From Verrucomicrobiota bacterium (lineage in GTDB: Bacteria > Verrucomicrobiota > Verrucomicrobiia > Limisphaerales > JAJOIW01), in contig JAJOIW010000023.1 in assembly GCA_021209225.1 (NCBI GenBank), positions 1 to 46,117 of the forward strand: 46,117 nt of DNA, given 5' to 3'. This document shows positions 17,491-26,629 of this stretch, piece by piece. The position numbers and the translations under genes were made by a program. How positions within the stretch are numbered: position 1 is the first letter of the stretch; each line of letters opens with the position of its first letter. Under the pieces are notes generated by a model. The model made no database searches. It saw only the letters and a list, made by a program, of their open reading frames with translations, and was not told the DNA's origin.

Positions 17491-18543
17491 TCACAAATGG
17501 CATCCTGCCAGAGTATCATTTTCCGGCAGTGATTCCGGGGCAAATGGTGTCATTTCCATCGGGTTTGAATGATTCAGAAATTCATGACATATTCCGAAAA
17601 ATTCATCCAGATTGGCCGCTCTGCGCGTTCGGTGTAGAAATTCCGCCTGGGGTTCAATTCCAAGACCTACAAAGTTCATATACTTTTTCAGATGTTGGAC
17701 ACGTTTATGACTGGCTTCATTTGGGGATGTGACGGCCGCTGCCAGGTTATGGATGTATTCCAGCACGTCGCGCCCTGATGGAATGAATGGGACAACTGAG
17801 TGACTGCGATCTCTGATTTGACTAAAGATCCAGGGATTGCGTATAGCCCCTCTTCCAATCATAAGCCCGGCGGCGCGGGTCTGTTGGATGACGGATTCAG
17901 CTTTCTGGTATGAATATATATTCCCATTTGCCCAGACTGGGCAGGGCATATACTGCACAGCCTTTTGAATAGAATCATAGTTGACACTGGAACGATAGAG
18001 ATCCTTCACAGTGCGCCCGTGGACCGTCAGCAAGTCGATATGCGCCCCGGCAAAAATCTCAAGCAGTTGATCGAATACTTCGGGGGTATCAAAGCCAATG
18101 CGGGTTTTCACCGAAAACTGGATTGAAATGGCATCGCGCAAGGCGTGGATTAATTCGCGAACCTCACTTGGAAACCTGAGGAGTCCTCCCCCGGCCTTCT
18201 TTTTGTAAACGACGGGTGCTGGACACCCCAGATTCAGGTCGACTCCGAGGATATTGTGTTTTTGAAGTTCGCGACTGGTGCGCACCATTGAGGCAATATC
18301 ATTCCCGATGATTTGAGCAATCGCTGGTTTTCCGGTGGGATTCTCGACAATCGATTTGAGGATGTATTTATTTAATTTTGATGTTTCAGTGACCCGGAAG
18401 TATTCTGTGAAATACACATCCGGCCCGCCGTATGTGGAGATGAGTTTCCAGAAGTTCCAGTCCGTCACATCCTGCATCGGGGCCAGTGAGAGTACTGGGC
18501 GGGAGATGGATAGAGAATTTGTCCCAAGGTCGGAATCAGTCAC
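17491..18543 (-). CDS. dus: tRNA-dihydrouridine synthase
   Basis: Dus enzymes use FMN and NADPH to reduce uridines in the tRNA D-loop. The 350-residue protein opens with the FMN-barrel strand SLAPMQDVTD, has the catalytic Cys in DLNLGCPAPVVYKKKAGGGLL (split here as NLGCPAPVV and KKKAGGGLL), then VKTRIGFD, LLTVHGRT, ANGNIYS and MIGRGAIRNPWIF, all standard Dus blocks. I chose the GTG at 18543. It gives a GTGA-type overlap of eight bases with the end of the LD-carboxypeptidase gene and places the first conserved block near residue 16. The frame stays open further upstream to 18771, but that stretch is inside the previous gene. Which Dus subfamily (A, B or C) cannot be decided by eye. Confidence 0.92.
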   Translation of the reverse strand: MTDSDLGTNSLSISRPVLSLAPMQDVTDWNFWKLISTYGGPDVYFTEYFRVTETSKLNKYILKSIVENPTGKPAIAQIIGNDIASMVRTSRELQKHNILGVDLNLGCPAPVVYKKKAGGGLLRFPSEVRELIHALRDAISIQFSVKTRIGFDTPEVFDQLLEIFAGAHIDLLTVHGRTVKDLYRSSVNYDSIQKAVQYMPCPVWANGNIYSYQKAESVIQQTRAAGLMIGRGAIRNPWIFSQIRDRSHSVVPFIPSGRDVLEYIHNLAAAVTSPNEASHKRVQHLKKYMNFVGLGIEPQAEFLHRTRRAANLDEFFGICHEFLNHSNPMEMTPFAPESLPENDTLAGCHL

Positions 18544-19510
18544 GCACGCCACTTTCCTCGATGATAAGAGTTTGGAGTGAAGCGTCCAGTGTGGCCATGA
18601 CTCCCATAGGCAGGGTCGCATTATGTTTAACATGCCCAAAAGGAAGATTGGCCACCACCGGGATACCGAGGTGTTGGAGCCGGTCACGGAAGACCCCTTC
18701 AAGATTGAGTTCTCCCGGGCGGATTTCCTGATCCTCGGGTATATCACATCCCTTGCATTGCCCAATCGCAACCCCTGCGATCTGTTTCAGTATTCCTGTA
18801 TTGTGAAGAAATGTGAGGTATCGATCCATCCGGTATGGAGATTCATTAATGTCTTCGATGAAAAGGATTTTATTCAGGAATGTGGGTTGAAATGCGGTGG
18901 CGACAATGGTCGTCAGAATAGTCAGGTTCCCTCCGATCAATTCACTGGTGACGCGACCATCATGAATTGTATAGACTTCGGATTCCCTATCGCCGTAATT
19001 GGAACATATATCTCCGGGAGGTTCACTTGTACATAATGCTTTCATTGCCTTGTCCACGGTGAACTTATTCTCCTCGTCCCTCACCATGGCTCCATCTATA
19101 TTTGGACCATGAAAAGTCACTAATTTCGACGCCTGATAAATGGCGCAATGCAGGCTTGTAATGTCACTGTAGCCAATGAATGGTTTTGGATTCTCCTGGA
19201 TGACTGAGTAGTCGAGTCGGTTGAGTATGCGGGCCGTGCCATATCCACCGCGTATGGGGAATATGCCGTCGATGGATTTGTCTCTGAAAAGCGACATCAG
19301 ATCCTCGGCGCGAGTTGCATCGGAGCCAGCCAAATACCCGGCTCTTGCCCGGGCGTTGGAACTCAGCACAGGTTCGAAGCCCAGCTTCTTCACTGCCTCG
19401 ACACATTTATCCACGGTTCCTTCATCCTCCGGTGGACTGGCTGGGCTGCAGATACCTATTCTCGATCCCGGATACAGTTTCCTGGGCTTGATTAATTCTG
19501 ATTTACGCAT
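18536..19510 (-). CDS. ldcA: Muramoyltetrapeptide (LD-) carboxypeptidase, S66 family
   Basis: LdcA removes the terminal D-Ala from murein tetrapeptides during cell-wall recycling in the cytoplasm. From ATG 19510 it has 324 residues: an N-terminal domain opening SRIGICSPASPP and IDGIFPIRGGYGTARIL, the nucleophile S115 in FIGYSDITSLH, a Glu near 219 in LFIEDINESPYRMDR, and H293 in PFGHVKHNATLPMG. This Ser-Glu-His order and spacing match the Pseudomonas enzyme (Ser115). A TTG at 19519 could add three residues. It lies directly upstream of dus, with an eight-base overlap, so the two are likely cotranscribed. No signal peptide. Confidence 0.92.
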   Translation of the reverse strand: MRKSELIKPRKLYPGSRIGICSPASPPEDEGTVDKCVEAVKKLGFEPVLSSNARARAGYLAGSDATRAEDLMSLFRDKSIDGIFPIRGGYGTARILNRLDYSVIQENPKPFIGYSDITSLHCAIYQASKLVTFHGPNIDGAMVRDEENKFTVDKAMKALCTSEPPGDICSNYGDRESEVYTIHDGRVTSELIGGNLTILTTIVATAFQPTFLNKILFIEDINESPYRMDRYLTFLHNTGILKQIAGVAIGQCKGCDIPEDQEIRPGELNLEGVFRDRLQHLGIPVVANLPFGHVKHNATLPMGVMATLDASLQTLIIEESGVRD

Positions 19511-19671
19511 GAAAGGCAAAGATGGATTTATATATTATTTTTCTCAGGTCAAGACCCAGGATTTATGTGGGAATCGCGTGGGCAGCAGTTGAATCAGGAT
19601 CATTTATGCATATCAGGCGATCCTGTGGCTGGAGGATCATTTGCACTGTTGTGGGGGAGGTGGGAAAGTGG

Positions 19672-20499
19672 TTATCGAATGGGAGTGGTGCCGGTTCCAT
19701 TGGGGTTGAGCCACTTGGTTCCTGACCAATACCATTGAGATGGCTTAAGAGCTTCGACATGCAGGTCGACAAAGGAAACATTGCTTCGACCACTGGAATG
19801 TCTGGGATGTGGCCCGCCCCAATTGGGATCTCCCGGAGATAGGACACATCCACCGCAGGGCGAGCTGTCGCCTGGATCGTGCACTATCCAGCAACCCGCT
19901 TTTTCAGGTGATTTCTCCGTCACGCACAGGTTCGGATTGCGGGAATTAATAGGCTGAGAACCTCCATCGGTTAAATAGACTGTGGAAGCAGGAAGCCTGA
20001 TATCGCTGGTGCGAAGCTGTGGCCACTTGTCTGATGGCCACACACCGGGCCAATCGCACCCTCCAATACGGAAATTCGCTGCATAATTGGAGACCCATTT
20101 AGCTGCCTGATCACTTGGATACAGCGCAATTCTGTTATTGAATTTGGGCGACCGGGTGGGGCAGAGGACCACATTTGTGGACCTTTGATATTCCTGAATG
20201 AAGTTGAACCACGCTTTTCGAAAATCATTATTTCCCCGCACCTGGAATGTATAGGCATTCCGTCCCTGATTGTCGTCCGCATACAGGGCCCCGAATATCC
20301 CCAATTGTTTGAGGTTATTCATGCATTTTGTCTGTTTGGCTTTTTCTTTGGCTTTTCCGAGAGCGGGGATCAGCATAGATGCCAGAACAGCGATGATGGC
20401 AATAACAACCAGCAACTCAATCAGTGTGAATGCCCTGGGACGGACATTACAAATCTTTATTCCTTTATGCATGAGCTCATTATGGTGCAATTCCGTCAT
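19672..20499 (-). CDS. Prepilin-type (type II pseudopilin-like) protein, verrucomicrobial class
   Basis: A 275-residue protein with a type IV prepilin methylation segment: after a 23-residue leader comes [16 protein letters not shown] with the conserved Glu at position 5. The residue before the Phe is Ala rather than the usual Gly, which may affect processing. Next is a helix with [18 protein letters not shown], then a globular domain ([16 protein letters not shown]) and a tail [16 protein letters not shown]. This tail replaces the H-x9-DG motif found in the large families of such proteins in Verrucomicrobiota, Lentisphaerota and Planctomycetota. Several Cys lie in the C-terminal half (CDW, CPT, CGGC). 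These proteins are exported and of unknown individual function. ATG 20499 has an AAGG ribosome site; ATG 20472 is an alternative with a shorter leader. No secretion machinery genes lie nearby. Confidence 0.85.
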   Translation of the reverse strand: MTELHHNELMHKGIKICNVRPRAFTLIELLVVIAIIAVLASMLIPALGKAKEKAKQTKCMNNLKQLGIFGALYADDNQGRNAYTFQVRGNNDFRKAWFNFIQEYQRSTNVVLCPTRSPKFNNRIALYPSDQAAKWVSNYAANFRIGGCDWPGVWPSDKWPQLRTSDIRLPASTVYLTDGGSQPINSRNPNLCVTEKSPEKAGCWIVHDPGDSSPCGGCVLSPGDPNWGGPHPRHSSGRSNVSFVDLHVEALKPSQWYWSGTKWLNPNGTGTTPIR

Positions 20500-20646
20500 G
20501 ATGCCTTGGTTGGCAATTTCGACAATATTTATTTTCTGGTCCCGACCACCAATTTTTCATGATGAGGGGAGGGCTTGAATGCCCTGCAAAGCGTCCAATT
20601 CCCGGGTTGTTCCCGTGGAGTCATACTCAATCCGAACCCGAGGCGG

Positions 20647-21655
20647 CTATTCTGTGGACGCGTTGGATTGGCTGTGACGTCGCAGTTTTTGTCCTATGTG
20701 CTCCTGGTTCCGAAGTTCAGCCAGTTCCACCTGGAGTTGACGAGCCTCAGCCTTGCGGCGATTTTCATCCGATTGTGACTCAAAGCAAAATGGACAGCTG
20801 ACTCCGCGCTGGAAGTGCGGGGATTGCTTATCCTGGTCGCTTATTGGGTGCCGGCAGGCATGACACTGGTCATAATTTCCCGGTTCGAGACCATCCCGCA
20901 CCGTGACACGATTATCGAATACAAAGCATTCCCCCCTGCCACAGGCTTTGGTCCCCCGGGATTTTTTCCAGGTATTTCAGGATGCCGCCCTTGAGATGGT
21001 ACACATTTTCGAACCCGCGGCTGAGGAGGTAGGACGTGGCTTTTTCGCAACGAATCCCGCCAGTGCAGAACATGGCAATCTTTTTCTGCTTTGCATGGGT
21101 GAGTTGATGGTTGACGTATTCAGGGAATTCGCGGAACGTCCGGGTATTGGGATTGAGAGCATTCTGGAATGTGCCAATCTGATATTCGTAATCGTTTCTT
21201 GTATCCACAACCAGGACATCCGGATCGCTGATCAACCGGTTCCAGTCCTCTGGTTCCACATATTGTCCGACGAGGCGGTTGGGATTGGCTTCGTCCACTC
21301 CCATGGTGACAATCTCCCGCTTCAGTTTCACCTTCATACGATAGAAGGGCTTCTCATCCGCCCATGAGAATTTTGCATCGAGAGTGCTGAACCGGGGATC
21401 TTTGCGGAGAAAGTTTAAGATATTTTCTATTCCGTCCCCAGGTGCTCCAATGGTTCCATTGATGCCCTCGTGGGCCAGCAGGATTGTTCCAACCGCCTGG
21501 TTCTGTTCACAGATCCGGAGAATCTTCGGCCTCAAATCCACATAATCGGGCAGCTCCACAAACAAGTACATTGCACAAATAGTATAGCTGCCGGATGTAT
21601 TCCCAGACCTGGCAGACGAGCACGTCCCATGCATGCTTTCATTCGAGTCCATCAT
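20647..21655 (-). CDS. trhO: tRNA uridine-34 hydroxylase TrhO, rhodanese family (one-base frameshift)
   Basis: TrhO (YceA) hydroxylates U34 of some tRNAs on the way to 5-carboxymethoxyuridine. The protein has an N-terminal acylphosphatase-like domain ([20 protein letters not shown]), a rhodanese domain (about 140-235) with [14 protein letters not shown], the active-site C197 in [13 protein letters not shown], and [12 protein letters not shown]. The frame breaks in a six-C run at 20931-20936. Removing one base restores [14 protein letters not shown] and continues into a C-terminal zinc-ribbon-like region with CHACRHP and CPFC pairs, giving 335 residues. The family normally has exactly this continuation, so I read the shift as an error in a G/C homopolymer. 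It lies 148 bases upstream of the prepilin-like gene on the same strand. ATG 21652 is an equally good start. Confidence 0.9.
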
Positions 21656-21851
21656 CTTTCCAAATTCAAAGGAATGTGTTTACCGCATTCATGTCCATCT
21701 ATCCAGCATCAATGTGATGCCATGAACCACCATTTTTCCCAATTCAATTGTCAGTTTCCACTGGAAAAATTGGCTTATGACTCTGACTTGGACACTGTCA
21801 TGCCTGCGGTTTGGCAGGGGGTAGTGAATCCGGAATAAATCCGCTCAATTT

Positions 21852-22925
21852 TCAGGACTGCTTCAGTGAAGGATAATCCGTGTAACCCTCTGCCCCCTGA
21901 GTGTAGAACAGGTTCGGGCGCGGTTCATTGAGAGCCGCTTTTTGTTTAAATCTCTCCGGAAGATCGGGATTGGCAAGAAATGGAACACCAAAAGCAACCG
22001 CATCAATCTGGCCGGATTGTATGGCCTGAGCTGCTTCTTCTGCTGAGTACCCCATATTCGCCACGAGAACTCCCTTGAACCTTTGGCGTATGGGAGTCAG
22101 AATATCCCCAGTCTGCTGTTGGAAAAAATCCGCGCGCATCACATGAAGGTAAGCCAGTCCCATAGGATTGAGTTTTTCCGCCATGTATTCCGATAAGGCA
22201 ACAGGATCGCTATCTGCCATACTGTTATAGGAATTGAGTGGAGAGAGACGCAATCCCACCTTCGATCCACCCCAGATTTCACAGCAGGCCCCCACAACCT
22301 CCATCATCAGCCGGCTGCGATTTTCCAGAGATCCTCCATATGTGCCATGTCGATGATTGGACCCGTCGCGGAGAAATTCATCCAGCAAATATCCATTCGC
22401 CCCGTGGACCTCCACCCCATCAAAACCCGCTTCCAGGGCATTTTGTGCCGCTTTTCTGAAGCCCTGCACGATTTCTGGAATTTCCTCATCCAACAATTCC
22501 CGGGGAGTGACATAAGGTTTTTTCCCTTCTGGAGTATGGACTTCATCATTGGTGATGGGTATGGCACTTGGGGCGACCGGGATCCGCCCATTATTCAGGA
22601 GCGGGTGGCATGCCCGCCCGCCGTGCCAGAGTTGCAATACGATCTTTCCACCCTTCTGGTGGACCTGGTCGGTGATAGTGCTCCAGCCATCCACCTGAGC
22701 TTTGGAATAAATGCCTGGCTCGCGCCAGAAGGCGGAGTTTCCTTCCATCACCATGGTAGCCTCGGCAATGATCAGGCCAGCGGAGCATCTTTGAGAATAA
22801 TATTCCGCCATGACAGGTGTGGGCACATGGTCTGCATCCGCCCGACAACGAGTCAATGGGGCCATCAGGATTCTGTTGGAAAGCTCCAATGATCCGGCTT
22901 TCAATGGTTCAAACAATGTGTTCAT
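21852..22925 (-). CDS. Old Yellow Enzyme family alkene/nitro reductase
   Basis: A 357-residue FMN-dependent TIM-barrel flavoenzyme that reduces activated C=C bonds or nitro compounds using NADPH. Family blocks: ILMAPLTRCRAD (FMN binding Thr), IVLQLWHGGRACH, VEVHGANGYLLDEFLRD, YGGSLENRSR, LRLSPLNSY, MGYSAEEAAQAI and VAFGVPFLANPDLPER. The substrate-binding pair usually read as H-x-x-N/H is H-G-A-N here, as in NemA/xenobiotic reductase-type members. Length and both ends fit the family. The ATG start at 22925 is clear and no signal peptide is present. The physiological substrate cannot be told. The pirin gene next to it is a common companion of stress and detoxification genes, but no direct link is shown. 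Confidence 0.9.
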   Translation of the reverse strand: MNTLFEPLKAGSLELSNRILMAPLTRCRADADHVPTPVMAEYYSQRCSAGLIIAEATMVMEGNSAFWREPGIYSKAQVDGWSTITDQVHQKGGKIVLQLWHGGRACHPLLNNGRIPVAPSAIPITNDEVHTPEGKKPYVTPRELLDEEIPEIVQGFRKAAQNALEAGFDGVEVHGANGYLLDEFLRDGSNHRHGTYGGSLENRSRLMMEVVGACCEIWGGSKVGLRLSPLNSYNSMADSDPVALSEYMAEKLNPMGLAYLHVMRADFFQQQTGDILTPIRQRFKGVLVANMGYSAEEAAQAIQSGQIDAVAFGVPFLANPDLPERFKQKAALNEPRPNLFYTQGAEGYTDYPSLKQS

Positions 22926-22992
22926 TCTTGGATTGTAATGTGTTCAGGAGTGTCAAATGTCTGTCTTCGTGCCCCAAAACTTTGGCACGATT

Positions 22993-23694
22993 TTACTTTA
23001 AATCAAAAAGCAGCGCTTCTGATGGCGATTGTGAGACAATTTCAATCGTCGCGACCTGTTCGATACTGATGCCATCCCCGTCAGAAAGTGAGTGGCCCAG
23101 AATAGTTATTTCTCCATGGATCACCTGAATCCAGACTCCGCGATGAGGTTGTAGTTTATGTTGGATTTGAGTGCCAGGTTGGAGTTTGAGCCGGTAGACG
23201 TAAGCGTCCTGGTGGATGACAGCCGATTGGTTTTCTCCTGTGGGCGAAATAACAAGCGCCGAGGCCAGGTGCTCAGTTTCCGGTTTGGGGTGCCATTCGG
23301 TATAATCCGGTTTCAGTCCAGTCTGATTCGGGCGGATCCAGATTTGCAGCAGGTGGAGTTCCTCTGTTGTCGATGGGTTGAATTCGCTGTGCGTGACCCC
23401 TGTGCCAGCACTCATCAATTGAATCTGTCCAGGTTTGAGTTCCCGCCCATGACCTAAACTATCTTTGTGCGCAATGGATCCAGAGACCACATAGCTGAAG
23501 ATTTCCATATCGCGATGGGGATGAGTGGGGAATCCTGCCCCGGGGGCAACATAATCCTCGTTGATGACACGCAATGTTCGATACCCCATAAAATCTGTAT
23601 CAAGATAATTTGCGAAGCTGAATGAGTGATAGCTTCTCAACCATCCATGATCTGCAAATCCACGGTCTTTTGACCTTCTGACCTCAATTTTCAT
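22993..23694 (-). CDS. Pirin family protein (YhhW-type quercetin dioxygenase-like bicupin)
   Basis: From ATG 23694 this is a 233-residue two-domain cupin. The pirin N-terminal domain has SYHSFSFANYLD, the metal ligands in FPTHPHRDMEIFSYVVSG (His-x-His plus a later His and Glu in GVTHSEFN) and MSAGTGVTHSEFNPS. A pirin C-terminal cupin follows (LQIWIRPN, HRGVWIQVIHGE). YhhW-like members show quercetin dioxygenase activity in vitro; the natural role is unclear. A frame extension to 23739 exists but lacks family similarity. A 6-bp dyad GTGACT...AGTCAC (23720-23739) lies just upstream and could be an operator. It is probably transcribed with the downstream OYE gene (67 bases apart). Confidence 0.9.
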   Translation of the reverse strand: MKIEVRRSKDRGFADHGWLRSYHSFSFANYLDTDFMGYRTLRVINEDYVAPGAGFPTHPHRDMEIFSYVVSGSIAHKDSLGHGRELKPGQIQLMSAGTGVTHSEFNPSTTEELHLLQIWIRPNQTGLKPDYTEWHPKPETEHLASALVISPTGENQSAVIHQDAYVYRLKLQPGTQIQHKLQPHRGVWIQVIHGEITILGHSLSDGDGISIEQVATIEIVSQSPSEALLFDLK

Positions 23695-24013
23695 CTTACT
23701 TTTGCTGGTGAATCTGAAAGTGACTGAATGGACAGTCACGCCATGATCATAGAGTTACCCCAAAGTGGATTCGATTGCTAATGGAGATTTGCTGATGTTT
23801 CCATGCTTTGCGGCCAATCGGGGGGGATCGGGGAAAGTCGGGTTTGATGAATCCATAAGATTGGTTCATGCCATATGGCATCACAGGACAAATCAGGACC
23901 TGTTGAGCCCATATTTGACCCAGCGTCAAATCCCTCGGGACAGTTTATCAGGTACTCCGTGGAACTATCCGACCGTCACTATTTTGAGCTGTCCTGATCA
24001 TCCGGGAGGCGGG
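23695..24013. other. Intergenic region upstream of pirin
   Basis: About 320 bases between the end of the sigma-54 activator gene and the pirin start. I see no gene or terminator with a U-tract. The only structure noted is the inverted repeat GTGACT (23720-23725) / AGTCAC (23734-23739), centred about 36 bases before the pirin ATG. No clear -24/-12 sigma-54 promoter was found despite the neighbouring activator gene. Confidence 0.4.
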
Positions 24014-25426
24014 TCAGACCTTGCCTTGTTTTCTCCAGCGGTAGAGTGTGGTTGGGTGGATGCCGAGTTGGGCTGAAATTAATGAGAGATTCGCATCATT
24101 GTGATCCAATAATTCGCGAGCTTTCATCATTCTTTCTTTTTGGCTTGGGTAGTGCTGAGACTGGGTTGCCTGGCGGTATGGCTGTGACGGAACCATGACC
24201 CCGCCGGTCTGGTAATTGTGGCCGGCATGAGAAGCGAATGCCATATCATCCCACGAGTTATGCCCATCATCCATGTTTCCCACACCAGATAAATGGTTTT
24301 CTGGAACCTCCCACCATTTCGACCGGATGGTTGTGCCGAAATTCATCAACACCAACCGATCCATCGTGCTTTTCAGTTCCCGCACATTGCCAGGCCATTG
24401 GTGAATCTGAAGCTTCTGGATCAGTTCCGGCTCAATCATTTCAAAATTCTTCCCAAACCTCTCATTGGCCCGCTCCATAAAAAGTTTGGCAAAAATCGGT
24501 ATATCCGTCTTCCGCAATCTCAGGGGGGGGATCTTCAATATGATTTCTGACAGACGGAAATATAAATCCCCCCGGAACCTCCCCCGGGCGATCTCCCGAT
24601 CCAATTCCCGATTGGTGGCGGCAATCACCCTGAGATTCACCTTGAAATCCTTATTGCCCCCGACTCTGCGGAAAATGCGTGTTTCCAGGAATCGCAGGAG
24701 TTTTGGCTGCAAGGAATGATCGAGTTCACCGATTTCATCCAGGAAAAGGGTGCCATTATCTGCCTGTTCCACCAGTCCTTTGCGTGCCTGAGCCCCAGTG
24801 AAGGCTCCTTTCTCGGATCCGAATAATTCGGCTTCTATAAGGTCTTTTGGGATGGCAGCACAATTGACAGCCACCAACTCCCGACTCCCCGCTGCTTTGT
24901 GGAGCGCTTCTGCCACCTTCTCCTTACCGGCTCCCGATTCCCCCATAATCAGAACTGTCGCGTCGGTTGGTCCAAGTCGCTGAATATTCTGTCGCAACGA
25001 CACTATCTCAGGACTTCTGCCGATGAGGATCTCATCGGAATTGCTTGTGCGTCCGCCGTACAGCTGAATCCATAATTTTTGTGCATCGGCAGCTCCCTGC
25101 AAAGCGGATATCCATCGTTTCTCAGAATCAGCTTCCTCCACCACATCAAACGCTCCGTCTTTCATGCACCGGACCAGGTCTGCGCTCTCAAGCCGATGCC
25201 CACAAACGATATAAAAGCGATTTGCCAGCGCCAGTTTTTTTCGAATCTCAGGCCATAGTTCCGAGTCCTGGGTGACTTTCCATGTGACTATATATACGGA
25301 TCGCCAGCTTTCTTCGCTGAGGTCAGATATTTGGCTGGTGGCATACTCCTGGCATTGCCAGCCCAGTTCACTGACCCGGCGCAAGTAGCCGTTATTGCTG
25401 CTGTGTTTGAAAAAGGTTGCTACCAT
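24014..25426 (-). CDS. Sigma-54-dependent transcriptional activator with degenerate receiver-like domain
   Basis: From ATG 25426 it has 470 residues. Residues about 11-108 look like a receiver fold (alternating hydrophobic strands, VYIVTWKV, FYIVCGH, GAFDVVEE), but the strand that should end in the phosphorylated Asp (VTWKV) has none, so phosphorylation is unlikely. Residues about 135-375 are the AAA+ domain: Walker A GESGAGKE (162-169), the sigma-54 contact loop GAFTGA (207-212), Walker B TLFLDEI (226-232), and WPGNVREL. After a Gly/Gln/Ser-rich linker, a Fis-type helix-turn-helix lies at about 433-468 (LSLISAQLGIHPTTLYRW). It would open sigma-54 promoters; the signal and targets are unknown. 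The frame extends upstream to a TTG at 25567, but those residues look unstructured. No partner histidine kinase lies nearby. Confidence 0.92.
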   Translation of the reverse strand: MVATFFKHSSNNGYLRRVSELGWQCQEYATSQISDLSEESWRSVYIVTWKVTQDSELWPEIRKKLALANRFYIVCGHRLESADLVRCMKDGAFDVVEEADSEKRWISALQGAADAQKLWIQLYGGRTSNSDEILIGRSPEIVSLRQNIQRLGPTDATVLIMGESGAGKEKVAEALHKAAGSRELVAVNCAAIPKDLIEAELFGSEKGAFTGAQARKGLVEQADNGTLFLDEIGELDHSLQPKLLRFLETRIFRRVGGNKDFKVNLRVIAATNRELDREIARGRFRGDLYFRLSEIILKIPPLRLRKTDIPIFAKLFMERANERFGKNFEMIEPELIQKLQIHQWPGNVRELKSTMDRLVLMNFGTTIRSKWWEVPENHLSGVGNMDDGHNSWDDMAFASHAGHNYQTGGVMVPSQPYRQATQSQHYPSQKERMMKARELLDHNDANLSLISAQLGIHPTTLYRWRKQGKV

Positions 25427-25788
25427 CTGATTGATCGGTTTGTCGCATTCCAACCCAGGATCTGATCGACCCTGGGTCGCTGCAACCGCATTGCATTTCC
25501 TTAATGTCGGCTCGCTGCCGGGTTCATTTATACCTGAGGAATAATTCCAGGCACTCAGGCTGCTCAATCAGATATTCCCTCCATTTTCTGGACACTTTAA
25601 GTAATCATTATTTCTGAAAGGAATATTTGGGGATGGGGTATTTCCCAATGTATCCATCTGGTTGGAAAACTGGGGTAAGGGTTCATCGACTGAGGTGGGT
25701 ACCCTTCAGAATTGGCTCACATGGGCTGATTCAGAAGTGACGATCAACAAATCACCGTGATGGGTTGTCAGTATATGCTGGCAGCCCA

Positions 25789-26535
25789 TCATTCTTTGGA
25801 TTCCGGAGAATGGTGCTCTTCAGAAATGGCAAAATCGAAATACCTGTTCGGGAATGGCTCATCCATCAGGGAAAAATGCCACCATTCCTCCTGGTACGGT
25901 TTGAACCCATGTTGAATCATCAATGTCCTGAGAAGCAGTCGATTGGCCTTTTGTTGAGGAGTTATGATTGGAGAATCGATCCGGGATGCCGGGTCAAAAA
26001 AATCGAAAGGTGTTCCCATATCCAGTTCCGCATGGGGGAAATTTTTTGATGCGATAGTCAGATCGATGGCGCTTCCGCGGCTGTGTCCGGAGCGCCTGGC
26101 AATATATCCCGCATCAAACAAATCCGCTTTGTCCACCTTTGGATAATATGAAGGCTTCATGATGTGATCATCTGGTTCCGTGGACCATCTCACGAAATGG
26201 TCCACTGCCCTTTGTGGGCGGTAACCATCAAAAACCTTGAGCGTGAGTTCATAGGGGCGAAGGGCATCCTGGACATCTTTCAAAGCGGCGGCAGCATCCC
26301 GGGTAAGTATTAAGTGATGTGCATGGTAACCATCCACTGGCTTTCCAATAAAGTTGTTGGGGGTTGCGTAGCGCAGGTCGACTCTGATATCCGGGATGAC
26401 CTCCCGCACACGCACAAATCCTTCAGGCAGGGTTGGCGATAGATGATTCAGTGGCGCAGAATCCTGAGGATCTGCCATCATCGAAGATACCAGAAAACAT
26501 GAAATGAAAAAGCCTATCCACCGGGTTGCATTCAT
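25789..26535 (-). CDS. Exported D-alanyl-D-alanine dipeptidase (VanX/DdpX family)
   Basis: A 248-residue M15D zinc dipeptidase with a signal peptide (FFISCFLVSSMMA, cleavage near 21). Conserved elements: VDLRYATPNNFIG, the substrate Arg in FDGYRPQRAV, zinc ligands H151 and D158 in SGHSRGSAIDLT, and E217-W-W-H220 carrying the catalytic Glu and the third zinc ligand. The enzyme hydrolyses D-Ala-D-Ala. An exported chromosomal copy without vanH/vanA or van regulators points to scavenging or recycling of peptidoglycan dipeptide rather than vancomycin resistance, as for E. coli DdpX (inference). It stands alone; the neighbours are a sigma-54 activator downstream and a PEP-CTERM gene upstream, both on the same strand. 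Confidence 0.9.
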   Translation of the reverse strand: MNATRWIGFFISCFLVSSMMADPQDSAPLNHLSPTLPEGFVRVREVIPDIRVDLRYATPNNFIGKPVDGYHAHHLILTRDAAAALKDVQDALRPYELTLKVFDGYRPQRAVDHFVRWSTEPDDHIMKPSYYPKVDKADLFDAGYIARRSGHSRGSAIDLTIASKNFPHAELDMGTPFDFFDPASRIDSPIITPQQKANRLLLRTLMIQHGFKPYQEEWWHFSLMDEPFPNRYFDFAISEEHHSPESKE

Positions 26536-26572
26536 CCTTCTTCATTTCTGCTCAAAGTCAGGAAATAAATCA

Positions 26573-26595
26573 ACCCGCCATTCTTCTCAGCGGGT
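26573..26595 (-). terminator. Weak hairpin after the PEP-CTERM gene
   Basis: ACCCGC (26573-26578) and GCGGGT (26590-26595) form a 6-bp GC stem around an 11-base loop between the PEP-CTERM stop and the dipeptidase start. On the minus strand it is followed by TGATTTATTT, a broken U-tract, so it may act as a weak terminator. Confidence 0.35.
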
Positions 26596-26629
26596 CGGTC
26601 ACTCGGGCCTGTCTGGGGTGTGGAATGAC

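Noticed and set aside
18544-18771. N-terminal extension of dus in the same frame
   Set aside because: These codons lie inside ldcA, whose conserved C-terminus is clear in the other frame, and the extension has no Dus similarity.
25427-25567. TTG-started extension of the sigma-54 activator
   Set aside because: The 47 extra residues look unstructured and lack family similarity; the ATG at 25426 sits just before the receiver-like domain.
25789-26535. VanX-type dipeptidase as a vancomycin-resistance gene
   Set aside because: No vanH, vanA/B ligase or van regulator is nearby and the protein is exported, which fits peptidoglycan recycling better.
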